NCBI RefSeq assembly: GCF_002797315.1
Contig: NZ_KZ454936.1
Span: forward strand, 2,241,645-2,305,644
Source: Bacillus sp. FJAT-44742
Lineage (GTDB): Bacteria > Bacillota > Bacilli > Bacillales > Marinococcaceae
Direction: 5' to 3'
Length of the DNA: 64,000 bases
Part shown: piece after piece, positions 7,371 to 15,257 of the stretch
Position numbering within the stretch: position 1 is the stretch's first letter
How the letters are laid out: every line of letters starts with the position of its first letter
Notes under the pieces: generated by a model
Databases searched by the model: none
The model's input: only the letters and a program-made list of their open reading frames with translations
What the model was told of the DNA's origin: nothing
Position numbers and translations under genes: made by a program

Positions 7371-7754
7371 GTTCTCTTCTTTACTTTTACAACTGAATAA
7401 ACCAGTTTTTCCAGACAGCTGGCTTATGACTAATGCTCCGGCCAGGCAGCCGATACCCGTTAAGAGGAAGCGGTTAAGGTCAAAAGCAGGGATAAAGATG
7501 GTCTCTTCATCAGTTACCTCGTAGACGCCAATTGGCTTTTCCCTGACCGCTCCGCCTCCTCCTCCCCCTTCTCCCTCTTGAGAGGATTCTTTTTCAGTCC
7601 CTGATCCCCCTCCTCCTCCAAAGGACAGGATTTTTTTTGACACCGGGATCACAGTTTTATCCCCATGTCTGACCGGCTCCCCGTATACAAGCTGCTTTTT
7701 CATACCCTCATTAAGTATTTCTCCTGCTTTTTCGAAAATGTTTATTTTCTCCAT
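7368..7754 (-). CDS. gerW: GerW/YtfJ family sporulation protein
   Basis: This 128-residue protein matches the YtfJ family needed for normal spore germination in B. subtilis. Residues 1-45 hold the conserved start MEKINIFEKAGEILNEGM and the VIPVSKKILSFGGGGG segment; a Gly-rich linker is followed by AVREKPIGVYEVTDEETIFIPA and a hydrophobic C-terminal segment. The ATG at 7754 was chosen because GGAAGGAGAGG precedes it; longer frames lack similarity to the family. In B. subtilis ytfJ also lies close to the acyl-CoA synthetase gene ytcI (mbcS), which here is divergent, so the neighbourhood is conserved. Confidence 0.85.
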   Translation of the reverse strand: MEKINIFEKAGEILNEGMKKQLVYGEPVRHGDKTVIPVSKKILSFGGGGGSGTEKESSQEGEGGGGGGAVREKPIGVYEVTDEETIFIPAFDLNRFLLTGIGCLAGALVISQLSGKTGLFSCKSKEEN

Positions 7755-7848
7755 TCCATCCTCTCCTTCCTTATCTTCATATCTATTATCTTTTTTCACA
7801 CAAATGTCCTGCTTTATAAAAAAATCTTCTCCTGCAATAATAAAAATA

Positions 7849-7877
7849 TTCAAAATTCAACTTCAATTTAGTATAAT
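7849..7877 (+). promoter_or_regulatory. Probable sigma-A promoter of the acyl-CoA synthetase gene
   Basis: A perfect -10 TATAAT (7872-7877) is preceded at 17 bp by TTCAAA (4 of 6 to the -35 consensus). It lies 32 bp before the TTG start at 7910. Confidence 0.5.
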
Positions 7878-7909
7878 AGGATGATAATAGATTTTCAGGA
7901 GGGGATCCT

Positions 7910-9496
7910 TTGAGTACTGAATCACTAATTGCACCTGCTAAGTATAATGTAACGAATGAATTGGAAGCGTTTTCAAATGATTCGACCCGCACGGCTATCC
8001 GATGGCTCGATGAGTCAGGAGAACGCCGGGAAGTCTCTTATTCCTTACTTATTGAAAAAATGAATCAATATGCCAACGCTCTGAAAACGGTAGGCATTGA
8101 ACAAGGAGACCGGGTAATGATCATTCTTCCCCGCTCACCTGAAGCCTATATTACCTATTTAGCTTGCTTAAAAGCAGGCATTGTAGCCATTCCATGTTCT
8201 GAAATGCTTAGAGCGAAGGATTTATCATACCGAATTAATCATTCCAGCGCCACCGCAGTCATATCTTTTCACACCGCTGTCGGTGAAGTTGAAAACATCT
8301 CTGATCCTACTCCGTCCCTTCAGTACAAACTAACAATCGGCGGCTCGCATAGCGGATGGGAAAACCTGGAGTCTTTAGCTGATTTGCAGCCGTCTGCCTT
8401 CTCTGGCGCTCAAACCTCTAAAGATGACATGGCATTCTTGTCTTATACCTCCGGCACAACAGGAAATCCCAAGGGGGTTGTCCACAGTCATGGGTGGGCG
8501 TATGCTCATGTCCGCACCGCAGCAAAAAAATGGCTGGACGTCAGAGAGAATGACATCGTTTGGGCGACTGCAGCTCCCGGCTGGCAAAAATGGATCTGGA
8601 GTCCTTTCTTATCTACCATTACATTAGGTGCTACGGCCTTTGTGTATAACGGGAAATTCGATCCTTATATTTACTTGCAGCTATTAGAAAAAGAAAACAT
8701 TCAAGTTCTTTGCTGCACACCTACTGAATACAGGCTCATGTCTAAGGTGGATACACTTGCTTCTTATAAGCTTCCTCACCTTCGCAGTACCGTTTCCGCA
8801 GGCGAACCTTTAAACCGTCCGGTGATCGAAGCGTTTAAGAATGCTTTTGGAGTGGATGTCCGCGATGGCTACGGCCAAACGGAAAATACTCTTCTTGTCG
8901 GCACCCTTCTTGGAATGGAGATTAAACCAGGCTCCATGGGAAAACCGACCCCAGGCAATCATGTAGAAATCATCAATGAGCAGGGAGAACCTGTTGCGGT
9001 CGGTGAAGTTGGTGACATTGCCGTTCATAAAGACTGCCCGGCTTTATTTAAGAAATACTACAAAGATCCAGAAAGAACTTCCGCTGCCTTTCTTGGTGAC
9101 TGGTATTTAACCGGTGATCAGGCGTCAAAAGATGAAGACGGCTACTTCTGGTTTGAAGGACGCAGCGATGACATCATCATCAGCTCCGGCTATACAATCG
9201 GGCCTTTTGAAGTGGAGGATGCACTAACAAAGCATGATGCAGTCAAGGAGTGCGCAGTGGTTGCCAGTCCTGATGAAGTCAGGGGAAATATCGTTAAAGC
9301 CTTTATTGTGCTTAAAGATGAAGAAAAAGTATCTAACCGGGAAGAATTGGTAAAAGAACTTCAGGAGCATACGAAAAACCTTACAGCTCCTTACAAGTAT
9401 CCCCGCAAGATTGAATTTCTTCATGAGCTTCCAAAGACTACTTCCGGAAAAATCCGCCGTGTGGAGCTTCGTGCCCGTGAAAAGCAGGCAACATAA
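7910..9496 (+). CDS. mbcS: Medium/branched-chain acyl-CoA synthetase (MbcS-like)
   Basis: A 528-residue ANL-superfamily adenylating enzyme converts a fatty acid, ATP and CoA to acyl-CoA via an acyl-adenylate. Visible motifs are the P-loop-like SYTSGTTGNPKGVVHSH, the adenine-binding GYGQTE, the hinge region YLTGDQASKDEDGYFWFEGR, and the C-terminal catalytic lysine in TTSGKIRR. Length and sequence style match B. subtilis MbcS (YtcI), which activates 2-methylbutyryl and isobutyryl substrates used as branched-chain primers. Translation starts at TTG 7910 behind AGGAGGGG. The gene is monocistronic, between a sigma-A-like promoter and a strong terminator. Confidence 0.85.
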   Translation: MSTESLIAPAKYNVTNELEAFSNDSTRTAIRWLDESGERREVSYSLLIEKMNQYANALKTVGIEQGDRVMIILPRSPEAYITYLACLKAGIVAIPCSEMLRAKDLSYRINHSSATAVISFHTAVGEVENISDPTPSLQYKLTIGGSHSGWENLESLADLQPSAFSGAQTSKDDMAFLSYTSGTTGNPKGVVHSHGWAYAHVRTAAKKWLDVRENDIVWATAAPGWQKWIWSPFLSTITLGATAFVYNGKFDPYIYLQLLEKENIQVLCCTPTEYRLMSKVDTLASYKLPHLRSTVSAGEPLNRPVIEAFKNAFGVDVRDGYGQTENTLLVGTLLGMEIKPGSMGKPTPGNHVEIINEQGEPVAVGEVGDIAVHKDCPALFKKYYKDPERTSAAFLGDWYLTGDQASKDEDGYFWFEGRSDDIIISSGYTIGPFEVEDALTKHDAVKECAVVASPDEVRGNIVKAFIVLKDEEKVSNREELVKELQEHTKNLTAPYKYPRKIEFLHELPKTTSGKIRRVELRAREKQAT

Positions 9497-9510
9497 ACGT
9501 GATAGATTTA

Positions 9511-9541
9511 AAAAGAGATGCCTCTCTGGGCATCTCTTTTT
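9511..9541. terminator. Bidirectional terminator
   Basis: AGAGATGCC pairs with GGCATCTCT, with A and T runs on either side. It separates the convergent acyl-CoA synthetase and TVP38-family genes. Confidence 0.85.
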
Positions 9542-9544
9542 GCA

Positions 9545-10195
9545 TTATCGTACTTGTCTTACAGGCTTTATCTCAGCTCGAGCTTTGCTTTTAAAAATTT
9601 TATATACAATATAGCACAGGACAAGGAAAATGCTGTAAACCGCAATAACATAGAAAAGATCCCATGGATTCGTTACTGCTACCGTTCCAATGGTAGCAAA
9701 TAATACCATGGCGGGAACCTTTCCTGCCGAAGAAGCCACTGCATATGGCATAAATCTGACTCTGCTCAACCCTGAGTATATGTTAACTGCAATCGATGGG
9801 ACGACAGGAACCAGCCTTGTCAAAAAGATTGCGAGAAAAGCATTCTTTTCAAATAAAATTGTTACCTTCTCCAGCGCCTTATACTTTCTCAGTACCTTGT
9901 ATCCCCAGTCTTGATAGCCGTAACGAACAAACAAAAACATAATAATAGAAGCTGCTGATGATCCTATCCAAATGACAATTGTTCCCAAAAACGGTCCGTA
10001 AGCTGCCCCGATAATTCCTCCGATGACAGGGTATGGAATAATAGGAAACAATGAAAACATGGTTGCTGCAATGGTTGTTATGGTAACATAGTTATGGCCT
10101 TCTTCATTTATCCATACAATTAATGGCTCTCCATATAAATAGATAAGAAAGCCAATAACAATATATAGTAACGCGATTCCTGCTTTCTTAATCAT
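9545..10195 (-). CDS. TVP38/TMEM64 (DedA-like) family membrane protein
   Basis: This 216-residue integral membrane protein has five or six hydrophobic segments and the SNARE-associated (VTT) domain. Visible are the re-entrant region FPIIPYPVIGGIIGAAYGPFLGT and the second FLTRLVPVVPSIAVNIYSGLSRVRF stretch with the conserved R and PxxP elements. VTT/DedA proteins are linked to lipid flipping and membrane homeostasis; the exact role of this paralogue is not known. The ATG at 10195 has GTGGAGGGC upstream. The C-terminus is basic and cytoplasmic. Confidence 0.85.
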   Translation of the reverse strand: MIKKAGIALLYIVIGFLIYLYGEPLIVWINEEGHNYVTITTIAATMFSLFPIIPYPVIGGIIGAAYGPFLGTIVIWIGSSAASIIMFLFVRYGYQDWGYKVLRKYKALEKVTILFEKNAFLAIFLTRLVPVVPSIAVNIYSGLSRVRFMPYAVASSAGKVPAMVLFATIGTVAVTNPWDLFYVIAVYSIFLVLCYIVYKIFKSKARAEIKPVRQVR

Positions 10196-10362
10196 TGATG
10201 CCCTCCACTTAAAATGTACTCTATTTCATCTTATGGACTCTTTACGTGGAAAGCAAGAGTCTATTACTGGCAGAGCTATTTATCTGAAGATATTCTATTG
10301 GTGACAAAATAATTTATAATTGTTTATTTTTTCAAAAAAATGATACTATTATATTATTCCTT

Positions 10363-10417
10363 TAGCCTTCACTTCTGCTAGTTTAGTATACATAAGCAAA
10401 AGTGAGGGGCTTTTTAT
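10363..10417 (+). promoter_or_regulatory. Leader hairpin with T-run upstream of the AGCS symporter (possible attenuator)
   Basis: AGCCTTCACTT near 10364 can pair with AAGTGAGGGGCT near 10400-10412 (with G-U pairs and a bulge), followed directly by TTTTTATC. An inner TGCT/AGCA helix extends it. It ends about 30 bp before the TTG start of the symporter, downstream of an AT-rich promoter-like stretch, so it may act as a transcription attenuator rather than as the end of another gene. Confidence 0.4.
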
Positions 10418-10447
10418 CTTATAAAAAAAGAATAGGGGGAACAAACA

Positions 10448-11818
10448 TTGACATTCAGTGAATTTATCGACATGCTGGGCGGGTTAGTCTGGGGGCCGCC
10501 TCTTTTAATCCTGCTTGTCGGGACAGGGATATTTCTTACGATCCGGCTATCATTTCTTCAATTCTCCGCCCTGCCCTATGCGTTGAAGCTTGCCTTCAGC
10601 CGTAAACAGGACAAGACATCAGAAGGGGATATCTCCCACTTCCAATCCCTTATGACAGCTCTTGCAGCTACGGTGGGAACAGGTAACATTGCCGGTGTTG
10701 CTACAGCGGTCGTGCTCGGGGGACCTGGTGCCGTATTTTGGATGTGGCTCTCGGCTCTCTTCGGAATGGCAACAAAATACGCGGAGGCCATCCTTGCGGT
10801 AAAATACCGTGTCAAAGACCCAGAGGGCAAAATGTCCGGTGGTCCGATGTATTATATTGAAAAAGGGCTAGGTCTTCGCTGGCTTGGCGTTATCTTTGCC
10901 CTCTTTGCAGCTGTGGCTGCGTTTGGTATTGGAAATACGGTTCAATCTAACTCTGTCGCAGACGTTTTGGAATCAAATTGGAACGTAGCACCATGGCTTA
11001 CAGGAATTCTTCTTACTGTATTTACCGGCCTTGTTATTCTTGGCGGAATTAAAAGCATCGGTCGCGTTGTTGCTTATATCGTTCCTGTTATGGCACTCTT
11101 TTATGTTGTTGCCGGACTTGTGATGATGATTATGAACGCAGGACTTGTTCCCGCAGCAGTAGGCCTTATCTTCACAGATGCTTTTACCGGCCAGGCTGTA
11201 GCTGGTGGTGCAATCGGGGTCGTTATTCAATACGGGGTTGCCCGTGGTGTGTTCTCGAACGAAGCCGGGTTAGGTTCTGCTCCAATTGCAGCAGCTGCCG
11301 CCCGTACAGATTACCCGGGCCGCCAGGCGCTCGTTTCTATGACACAGGTATTTATTGATACGATTGTGATTTGTTCCATCACGGGGATTGCTCTTGTTAT
11401 GGGTGGGATGTATATGGAAGAGGGGCTTGAAGGTGCAGCTCTTACATCCGCTACATTTGAGTTCTTCCTTGGCCCGATCGGCGGAGTGATAGTCGCAGTC
11501 GGCCTTGTGTTCTTTGCCTATTCTACGATCCTTGGCTGGTCGTATTACGGGGAACGCTGCTTTTTGTATCTCTTTAAGAAGCCAGGATCCGTTCCAATTT
11601 ACAGGATCATGTTTGTGATCGCCGTATTCTTTGGGGCCATCATGGACCTCGGCCTTGTGTGGGGGATTGCCGACGTATTAAACGGACTCATGGCAGCTCC
11701 AAACTTAATCGGCTTACTCGGTCTCTCCGGTGTTGTTGTGGCAGAAACCACATACTTCCTGAAGAAAATGAGAGAAGAGAAAGCCCAGAAAAAAGCATCG
11801 CCTTATCACGACGCTTGA
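10448..11818 (+). CDS. alsT: Sodium:alanine/glycine symporter, AGCS family
   Basis: This 456-residue transporter has about 11 hydrophobic segments. Signature regions of the alanine-or-glycine:cation symporters are intact: ALAATVGTGNIAGVATAV and GGPGAVFWMWLSALFGMATKYAEA (about residues 76-115), and the GVFSNEAGLGSAPIAAAAA block. It imports alanine or glycine with Na+ across the cytoplasmic membrane; B. subtilis AlsT, a paralogue, also carries glutamine. Translation starts at TTG 10448 behind AGGGGGAA. The gene stands alone, preceded by a hairpin leader and followed by a terminator. Confidence 0.9.
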   Translation: MTFSEFIDMLGGLVWGPPLLILLVGTGIFLTIRLSFLQFSALPYALKLAFSRKQDKTSEGDISHFQSLMTALAATVGTGNIAGVATAVVLGGPGAVFWMWLSALFGMATKYAEAILAVKYRVKDPEGKMSGGPMYYIEKGLGLRWLGVIFALFAAVAAFGIGNTVQSNSVADVLESNWNVAPWLTGILLTVFTGLVILGGIKSIGRVVAYIVPVMALFYVVAGLVMMIMNAGLVPAAVGLIFTDAFTGQAVAGGAIGVVIQYGVARGVFSNEAGLGSAPIAAAAARTDYPGRQALVSMTQVFIDTIVICSITGIALVMGGMYMEEGLEGAALTSATFEFFLGPIGGVIVAVGLVFFAYSTILGWSYYGERCFLYLFKKPGSVPIYRIMFVIAVFFGAIMDLGLVWGIADVLNGLMAAPNLIGLLGLSGVVVAETTYFLKKMREEKAQKKASPYHDA

Positions 11819-11820
11819 TA

Positions 11821-11859
11821 AAAGAAACCGGATTCCTCACAGAGGGATCCGGTTCTTTG
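11821..11859 (+). terminator. Terminator of the AGCS symporter gene
   Basis: AAGAAACCGGAT pairs with ATCCGGTTCTTT across a short loop, 3 bp after the stop codon, ending in TTTGTTT. Confidence 0.75.
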
Positions 11860-12071
11860 TTTCTATATGAGACATTGGAGGTTAGGGCAACAGATCCATA
11901 GTCTTACGAAACTTCGTTTAGATTCAGCTCTCTAAAGTAAGTAAATTAGCACAAATAAAGAGCATCCGGCGTGTTTGAGTGGAGGGTGAAACTAAACTCT
12001 CTTTGTAATTATTAGAATTAGTGATGGTAAATGAACATAATGATGGTATAAAAAAGTTTGGAGTTGATTGC

Positions 12072-12527
12072 TTGAGTCATTTCAATCCGGAAAAACTATT
12101 TGTGGAATACTTGAATGGTGTTACGATGACGGAACCTGTTTTCCCAAGACGTTATACATTAACTCACTCGGATGAGACAGGAGAGCTTTTTTTAACAATT
12201 GGAATGGATTATGCATGGAATAAAGTCAATCCTATGAGAGATGAAGTCTTAGGAGAATGGAAAACAAAGGGTAGTTCCTTAGTCTATCGTGTTTATTTGC
12301 ATGTGGACCAAGGAGAATATAATCAAAATGAAGCAGCAATACGCAATGAAATCTTTAGACGTGAATTACCTCTTGCCTTGACAGCTATCCGCTACGGCGA
12401 TCGGTTTTTATTTGACACATCCCCTCATCTAGATCACTCTCCTATCATTATTACGTTTATGTCCGCTTATCCTCAGTTTGCTAGACAGGAAAATTGGGGC
12501 CCTTTCCGCAATTTTCTTTTTAATTAA
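12072..12527 (+). CDS. Staygreen (SGR) family protein, chlorophyll Mg-dechelatase homologue
   Basis: This protein of about 151 residues carries the core of plant staygreen proteins: NPEKLFVEYL at the start, RRYTLTHSDETGELFLTIG, then MRDEVLGEWK and a C-terminal FRRELPLALTAIRYGDRFLFD block. Plant SGR removes Mg2+ from chlorophyll a, and some bacterial homologues have Mg-dechelatase activity in vitro; the natural substrate in a non-phototroph is unknown. I prefer the TTG at 12072, with GGAG 8 nt upstream, because the frame upstream to 12021 (GTG/ATG) lacks a ribosome site and family similarity. No porphyrin genes are adjacent. It is probably a single-gene acquisition, as is common for this family in bacilli. 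Confidence 0.8.
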   Translation: MSHFNPEKLFVEYLNGVTMTEPVFPRRYTLTHSDETGELFLTIGMDYAWNKVNPMRDEVLGEWKTKGSSLVYRVYLHVDQGEYNQNEAAIRNEIFRRELPLALTAIRYGDRFLFDTSPHLDHSPIIITFMSAYPQFARQENWGPFRNFLFN

Positions 12528-12767
12528 TCAAAGGTTGTTATCATTCTAAATCTGATCTAATTTCATTATGCTGGAACTAACGATGTAAAATCATACATTC
12601 TAAGGTTGGTCATCAAAGAAAAATTCTATTTTAGAAACACATTTTAAGATTGAATACACAAATATTAACTGTCTACTTCAATCTTTTGTCTTCTCAACTT
12701 TCTCTTTACTTATGGTACGGTTCCCCTAACTTTATCCTATCCGTTTCCTCCTGACGATCAACCTCAC

Positions 12768-12992
12768 CTATGATCCCGTCTCTGCTCTTTTCTTCAATTG
12801 AATCGAAAGAACATTATCCATCTTAAATATTCTTTCGCCTTTCCTTAAGTAACAATATCCGACAAAGCGGCCTGCCAGGATCTTTTTCACTTCTACCGTT
12901 CTTTGGGTCAATTCCCCTGTCTTTGCCTCATAGATAAACGTTATGGCTGTGTTTGTCATCATTGCTTTTTTGATTATTTTTTCTGGATTCAT
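12768..12992 (-). CDS. Small WYL-like domain protein under probable LexA control
   Basis: This protein of 74 residues, MNPEK start with AAGGAGGG upstream, resembles a stand-alone WYL-type beta barrel: TAITFIYEAKTGELTQRTVEVKKI, then AGRFVGYCYLRKGERIFKMDNVLSIQL. WYL domains bind nucleic acids or nucleotides and are frequent in DNA-damage-linked regulators. The gene is divergent from a yolD-like gene, and the shared 125-bp promoter region holds two SOS boxes. Its C-terminal half has the same strand order as the YolD C-terminus. No HTH is attached, so it cannot be a classic WYL repressor. Function unknown. Confidence 0.65.
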   Translation of the reverse strand: MNPEKIIKKAMMTNTAITFIYEAKTGELTQRTVEVKKILAGRFVGYCYLRKGERIFKMDNVLSIQLKKRAETGS

Positions 12993-13046
12993 TGCAGTAC
13001 CCTCCTTCTTGGTAACACGAACAGTTTCTCTATATATTATTATGTC

Positions 13047-13060
13047 AGAACAAACGTTCT
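13047..13060. promoter_or_regulatory. LexA-type SOS box 1
   Basis: AGAACAAACGTTCT is a palindrome matching the Bacillus LexA consensus CGAACRNRYGTTYG at 12 of 14 positions (only the outermost bases differ). It lies between the divergent WYL-like and yolD-like genes, closer to the WYL-like gene. Confidence 0.75.
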
Positions 13061-13075
13061 TATTCAAGGTTTAAA

Positions 13076-13089
13076 AGAACGTTTGTTCG
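13076..13089. promoter_or_regulatory. LexA-type SOS box 2
   Basis: Read on the minus strand, this is CGAACAAACGTTCT, which matches 13 of 14 positions of CGAACRNRYGTTYG. A TATAAT at 13092-13097 immediately follows on the plus strand, so LexA bound here would block the yolD-like promoter. Confidence 0.8.
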
Positions 13090-13117
13090 TGTATAATAAG
13101 AACAAGGAGGGATTCGA

Positions 13118-13462
13118 ATGGATATCAAAGATCGTGGAACAATCAAGTGGACAGCAATGATGCTGCCTGAGCACGTAGAGCTCTTAAAGCAATTGGAACA
13201 CGAGCAGCAGAAAGTCAAAAAGCCGGAACTTGATGAGCAGGCCTGGCAGGAGATCGAAGAAAAGGTGTGTGAAGCGATGGCGGACCATCATCCCCTGCTT
13301 TTTATCTATTGGAAGAATGGTTTTATACACAAAGTTTCTGGAAGGATTCACCACCTTAACCAGCAGGAAAGAAAGTTTCATATTGTGACCAGGAAAGATG
13401 AAGACACCTTTTATCTGCCCTTTGACAGTATCGTTTATATTAACAGAGAGTCTGATGAATGA
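13118..13462 (+). CDS. YolD-like family protein, probable SOS gene
   Basis: This 114-residue protein opens with the YolD signature DRGTIKWTAMMLPEHVELL, has a charged helical middle, and ends in a beta-rich half (HKVSGRIHHLNQQERKFHIV, FYLPFDSIVYI). YolD-like proteins are usually encoded next to UvrX/ImuB-type Y-family polymerases and are LexA-regulated; they are thought to act with the polymerase. Here no polymerase gene follows, so this copy is an orphan or acts in trans. The start ATG has AAGGAGGG upstream, and the SOS boxes at 13047 and 13076 lie directly before it. Confidence 0.85.
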   Translation: MDIKDRGTIKWTAMMLPEHVELLKQLEHEQQKVKKPELDEQAWQEIEEKVCEAMADHHPLLFIYWKNGFIHKVSGRIHHLNQQERKFHIVTRKDEDTFYLPFDSIVYINRESDE

Positions 13463-13540
13463 ATCATAAGAAGAACTCCAAGCTCTTTGGCTGCCTTTTT
13501 GTTTTTTCACTTAAACATTTACATACACCCTTCTGCAGCC

Positions 13541-13572
13541 AAAAAAAAAAACGATCCATTACGGATCGCTTA
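13541..13572 (-). terminator. Strong terminator on the minus strand
   Basis: On the minus strand AAGCGATCC and GGATCG enclose GTAAT and are followed by ten T. The nearest upstream leftward gene ends 280 bp away at 13854, which is unusually far. Confidence 0.75.
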
Positions 13573-13652
13573 AAAGGGGATGATGGATGGTAAAGAAGAA
13601 CATAGCATACCGGCCGATGGGATGAATAACTTACTACAGGGGGAATAGATAG

Positions 13653-13714
13653 AAAAAGTATGCAGAAACCGCAAAGATAAAGTAACCATTACCAGGAGTT
13701 CCTGCATACTTTTT
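13653..13714. repeat. Inverted repeat, 13-bp perfect arms
   Basis: AAAAAGTATGCAG (13653-13665) is the exact reverse complement of CTGCATACTTTTT (13702-13714); the 36-nt interior is unrelated. The T-run forms part of the right arm, so as RNA it could serve as a terminator-like stem on either strand. Confidence 0.65.
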
Positions 13715-13853
13715 CACTTATAGCCGGCAGCCAGTTCTCTTTAATCCTATCTTTCCTTTTTCTACTCTGTGTCTAAACCTGTTTTTTCTTTTAAAACGAA
13801 AAAAGTTCAATAAAATTTCAAAAAGAGACCTATTGTCCTATCCCCTTATAGGT

Positions 13854-14819
13854 TCATCCTCCCACTAAATGATCCGGACGTTCTCCGGATAAGGCTTGCA
13901 GGATATGACGGGTGGTCATTTCAGCCATTCTCATTCTTGTTCTTTCACTGGCGCTCCCAATGTGAGGAAGAGCCACCACGTTTTGCAAGGATAACAGAGG
14001 ATGATCTGGTCCTATCGGTTCATCTTCAAAGACATCAAGCCCTGCTGCCCATATTTCCTTTTCTTTTAGAGCTTCGTATAAGGCTTCCTCGTCTACCGTA
14101 CCGCCTCGGGAGGTATTAATAAACACAGCTGAGTTTTTCATTTTTTTCAGCTCTTCTTTTCCGATCAAATGAAACGTCTCCTGGGTATACGGAGTCATCA
14201 AACAAACAAAGTCCGACTCGGCGAGGAGCTGCTCTAATTCTGCATACCTCACACCAAGATTGATCTCAGTCTCATGCTTACGGTTACGGTTATGGTAAAG
14301 AACCTTCATGTCAAACCCTTTCGCTCTTCTCGCAAGGGCTTCACCAATTCTCCCCATACCAATGATTCCAAGTGTTGCCCCGTGTATATCCTGTCCAATC
14401 AGGTGAAACGGAGCCCATGTCTTCCACTCCCCGTTCTTTATGCTATCCACCCCTTCTGGAATGCGCCGGGCTGTGGCCATGAGCAGGCCGAAGGTAAGGT
14501 CAGCCGTCGTGTCAGATAAAACGCCCGGAGTATTAGCAACCATGATTTCTCTTCTCGCTGCGGCCTGAACATTGATATTATTGTAGCCGACCGCCATAGT
14601 GGCTATGATTTTAAGGCTCTCAGCTTTATCAATAAGATCCTGATCAATCTCTTCTGTAACTGTACAAAACAATCCGTCTGCTTTTTTTATTTCTTTTTCC
14701 AGTACTTCTCTTGGTACGGGCTCATCTTCTTTCTCCCACATGGAAACATCACATTGTTCTTCAAGCATATGAATGATTGATTCCGGCATTTTTCGTGCTA
14801 CGTATACATACGGTTTCAT
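13854..14819 (-). CDS. D-2-hydroxyacid dehydrogenase (glyoxylate/hydroxypyruvate reductase-like)
   Basis: This NAD(P)-dependent enzyme of about 321 residues interconverts 2-oxo acids and D-2-hydroxy acids. The nucleotide fold GIIGMGRIGEALARRAKGF lies near residue 150. The catalytic Arg (NTSRGG), Glu (DVFEDEP) and His (LPHIGSAS) are all present, and the substrate loop AVGYNNINVQAA is typical of the GyaR/YvcT/GhrB branch that acts on glyoxylate and hydroxypyruvate. The ATG at 14819 has GAGGGTGACC upstream. The gene appears monocistronic. The exact substrate cannot be told from sequence. Confidence 0.88.
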   Translation of the reverse strand: MKPYVYVARKMPESIIHMLEEQCDVSMWEKEDEPVPREVLEKEIKKADGLFCTVTEEIDQDLIDKAESLKIIATMAVGYNNINVQAAARREIMVANTPGVLSDTTADLTFGLLMATARRIPEGVDSIKNGEWKTWAPFHLIGQDIHGATLGIIGMGRIGEALARRAKGFDMKVLYHNRNRKHETEINLGVRYAELEQLLAESDFVCLMTPYTQETFHLIGKEELKKMKNSAVFINTSRGGTVDEEALYEALKEKEIWAAGLDVFEDEPIGPDHPLLSLQNVVALPHIGSASERTRMRMAEMTTRHILQALSGERPDHLVGG

Positions 14820-14837
14820 GGGGTCACCCTCTCTCAT

Positions 14838-15257
14838 TTATACCTTTCTCTCCTTACCATACTTCTATTTCAAGTCCCGGTCTTCCTCTTTGTCTATGTA
14901 ATAATTATGTCGAAAAAAGCAACACATTCAAAATAACTAATCCGAATTCTTTTTTCAAATCAAACCCCAGGAATCACCCTCAAAGAAACCCTGAGGCTGG
15001 AGAGAGATTGAAATAGGGTTGGAGAGGGTAGTTATGAAAAGAGCCTCAGATCCTAAAAAAAGCAGGGCGTCAGGATAAAGGATAAGAAAAAATTACTTTT
15101 CTGAAAGATATCGTGTTACATAAAAGGAAAGAGTGACAAGCACTCATGGAGGAAAGAGTAATATAATGAAACCTAAAGAAGCTGTGTAACTGCCTTCTGC
15201 CTATAGAAAATTAGAACATCACAAAAGAGAAAACGCTCTAGGAAATGAGGTGCTAGT
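14838..15257. other. Divergent intergenic region upstream of mgtE
   Basis: This 420-bp spacer separates the leftward dehydrogenase gene from rightward mgtE. I looked for an M-box (ykoK-type Mg2+ riboswitch) and could not recognise its conserved elements. A short AACCCT/AGGGTT pairing occurs around 14965-15020. There is no apparent gene; otherwise the region is unremarkable. Confidence 0.5.

Larger units (their letters stand above)
13463..13853. other. Intergenic region with an unassigned terminator and a long inverted repeat
   Basis: No protein gene is visible in these 391 bp. Two structures stand out. One is a perfect hairpin with a T10 tail on the minus strand (13541-13572). The other is a 13-bp inverted repeat (13653-13665 with 13702-13714). 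Either an untranslated tail of the leftward dehydrogenase transcript or a small RNA gene would explain them. Confidence 0.5.

Noticed and set aside
14838-15257. M-box magnesium riboswitch before mgtE
   Set aside because: The conserved M-box segments could not be found in the leader by eye.
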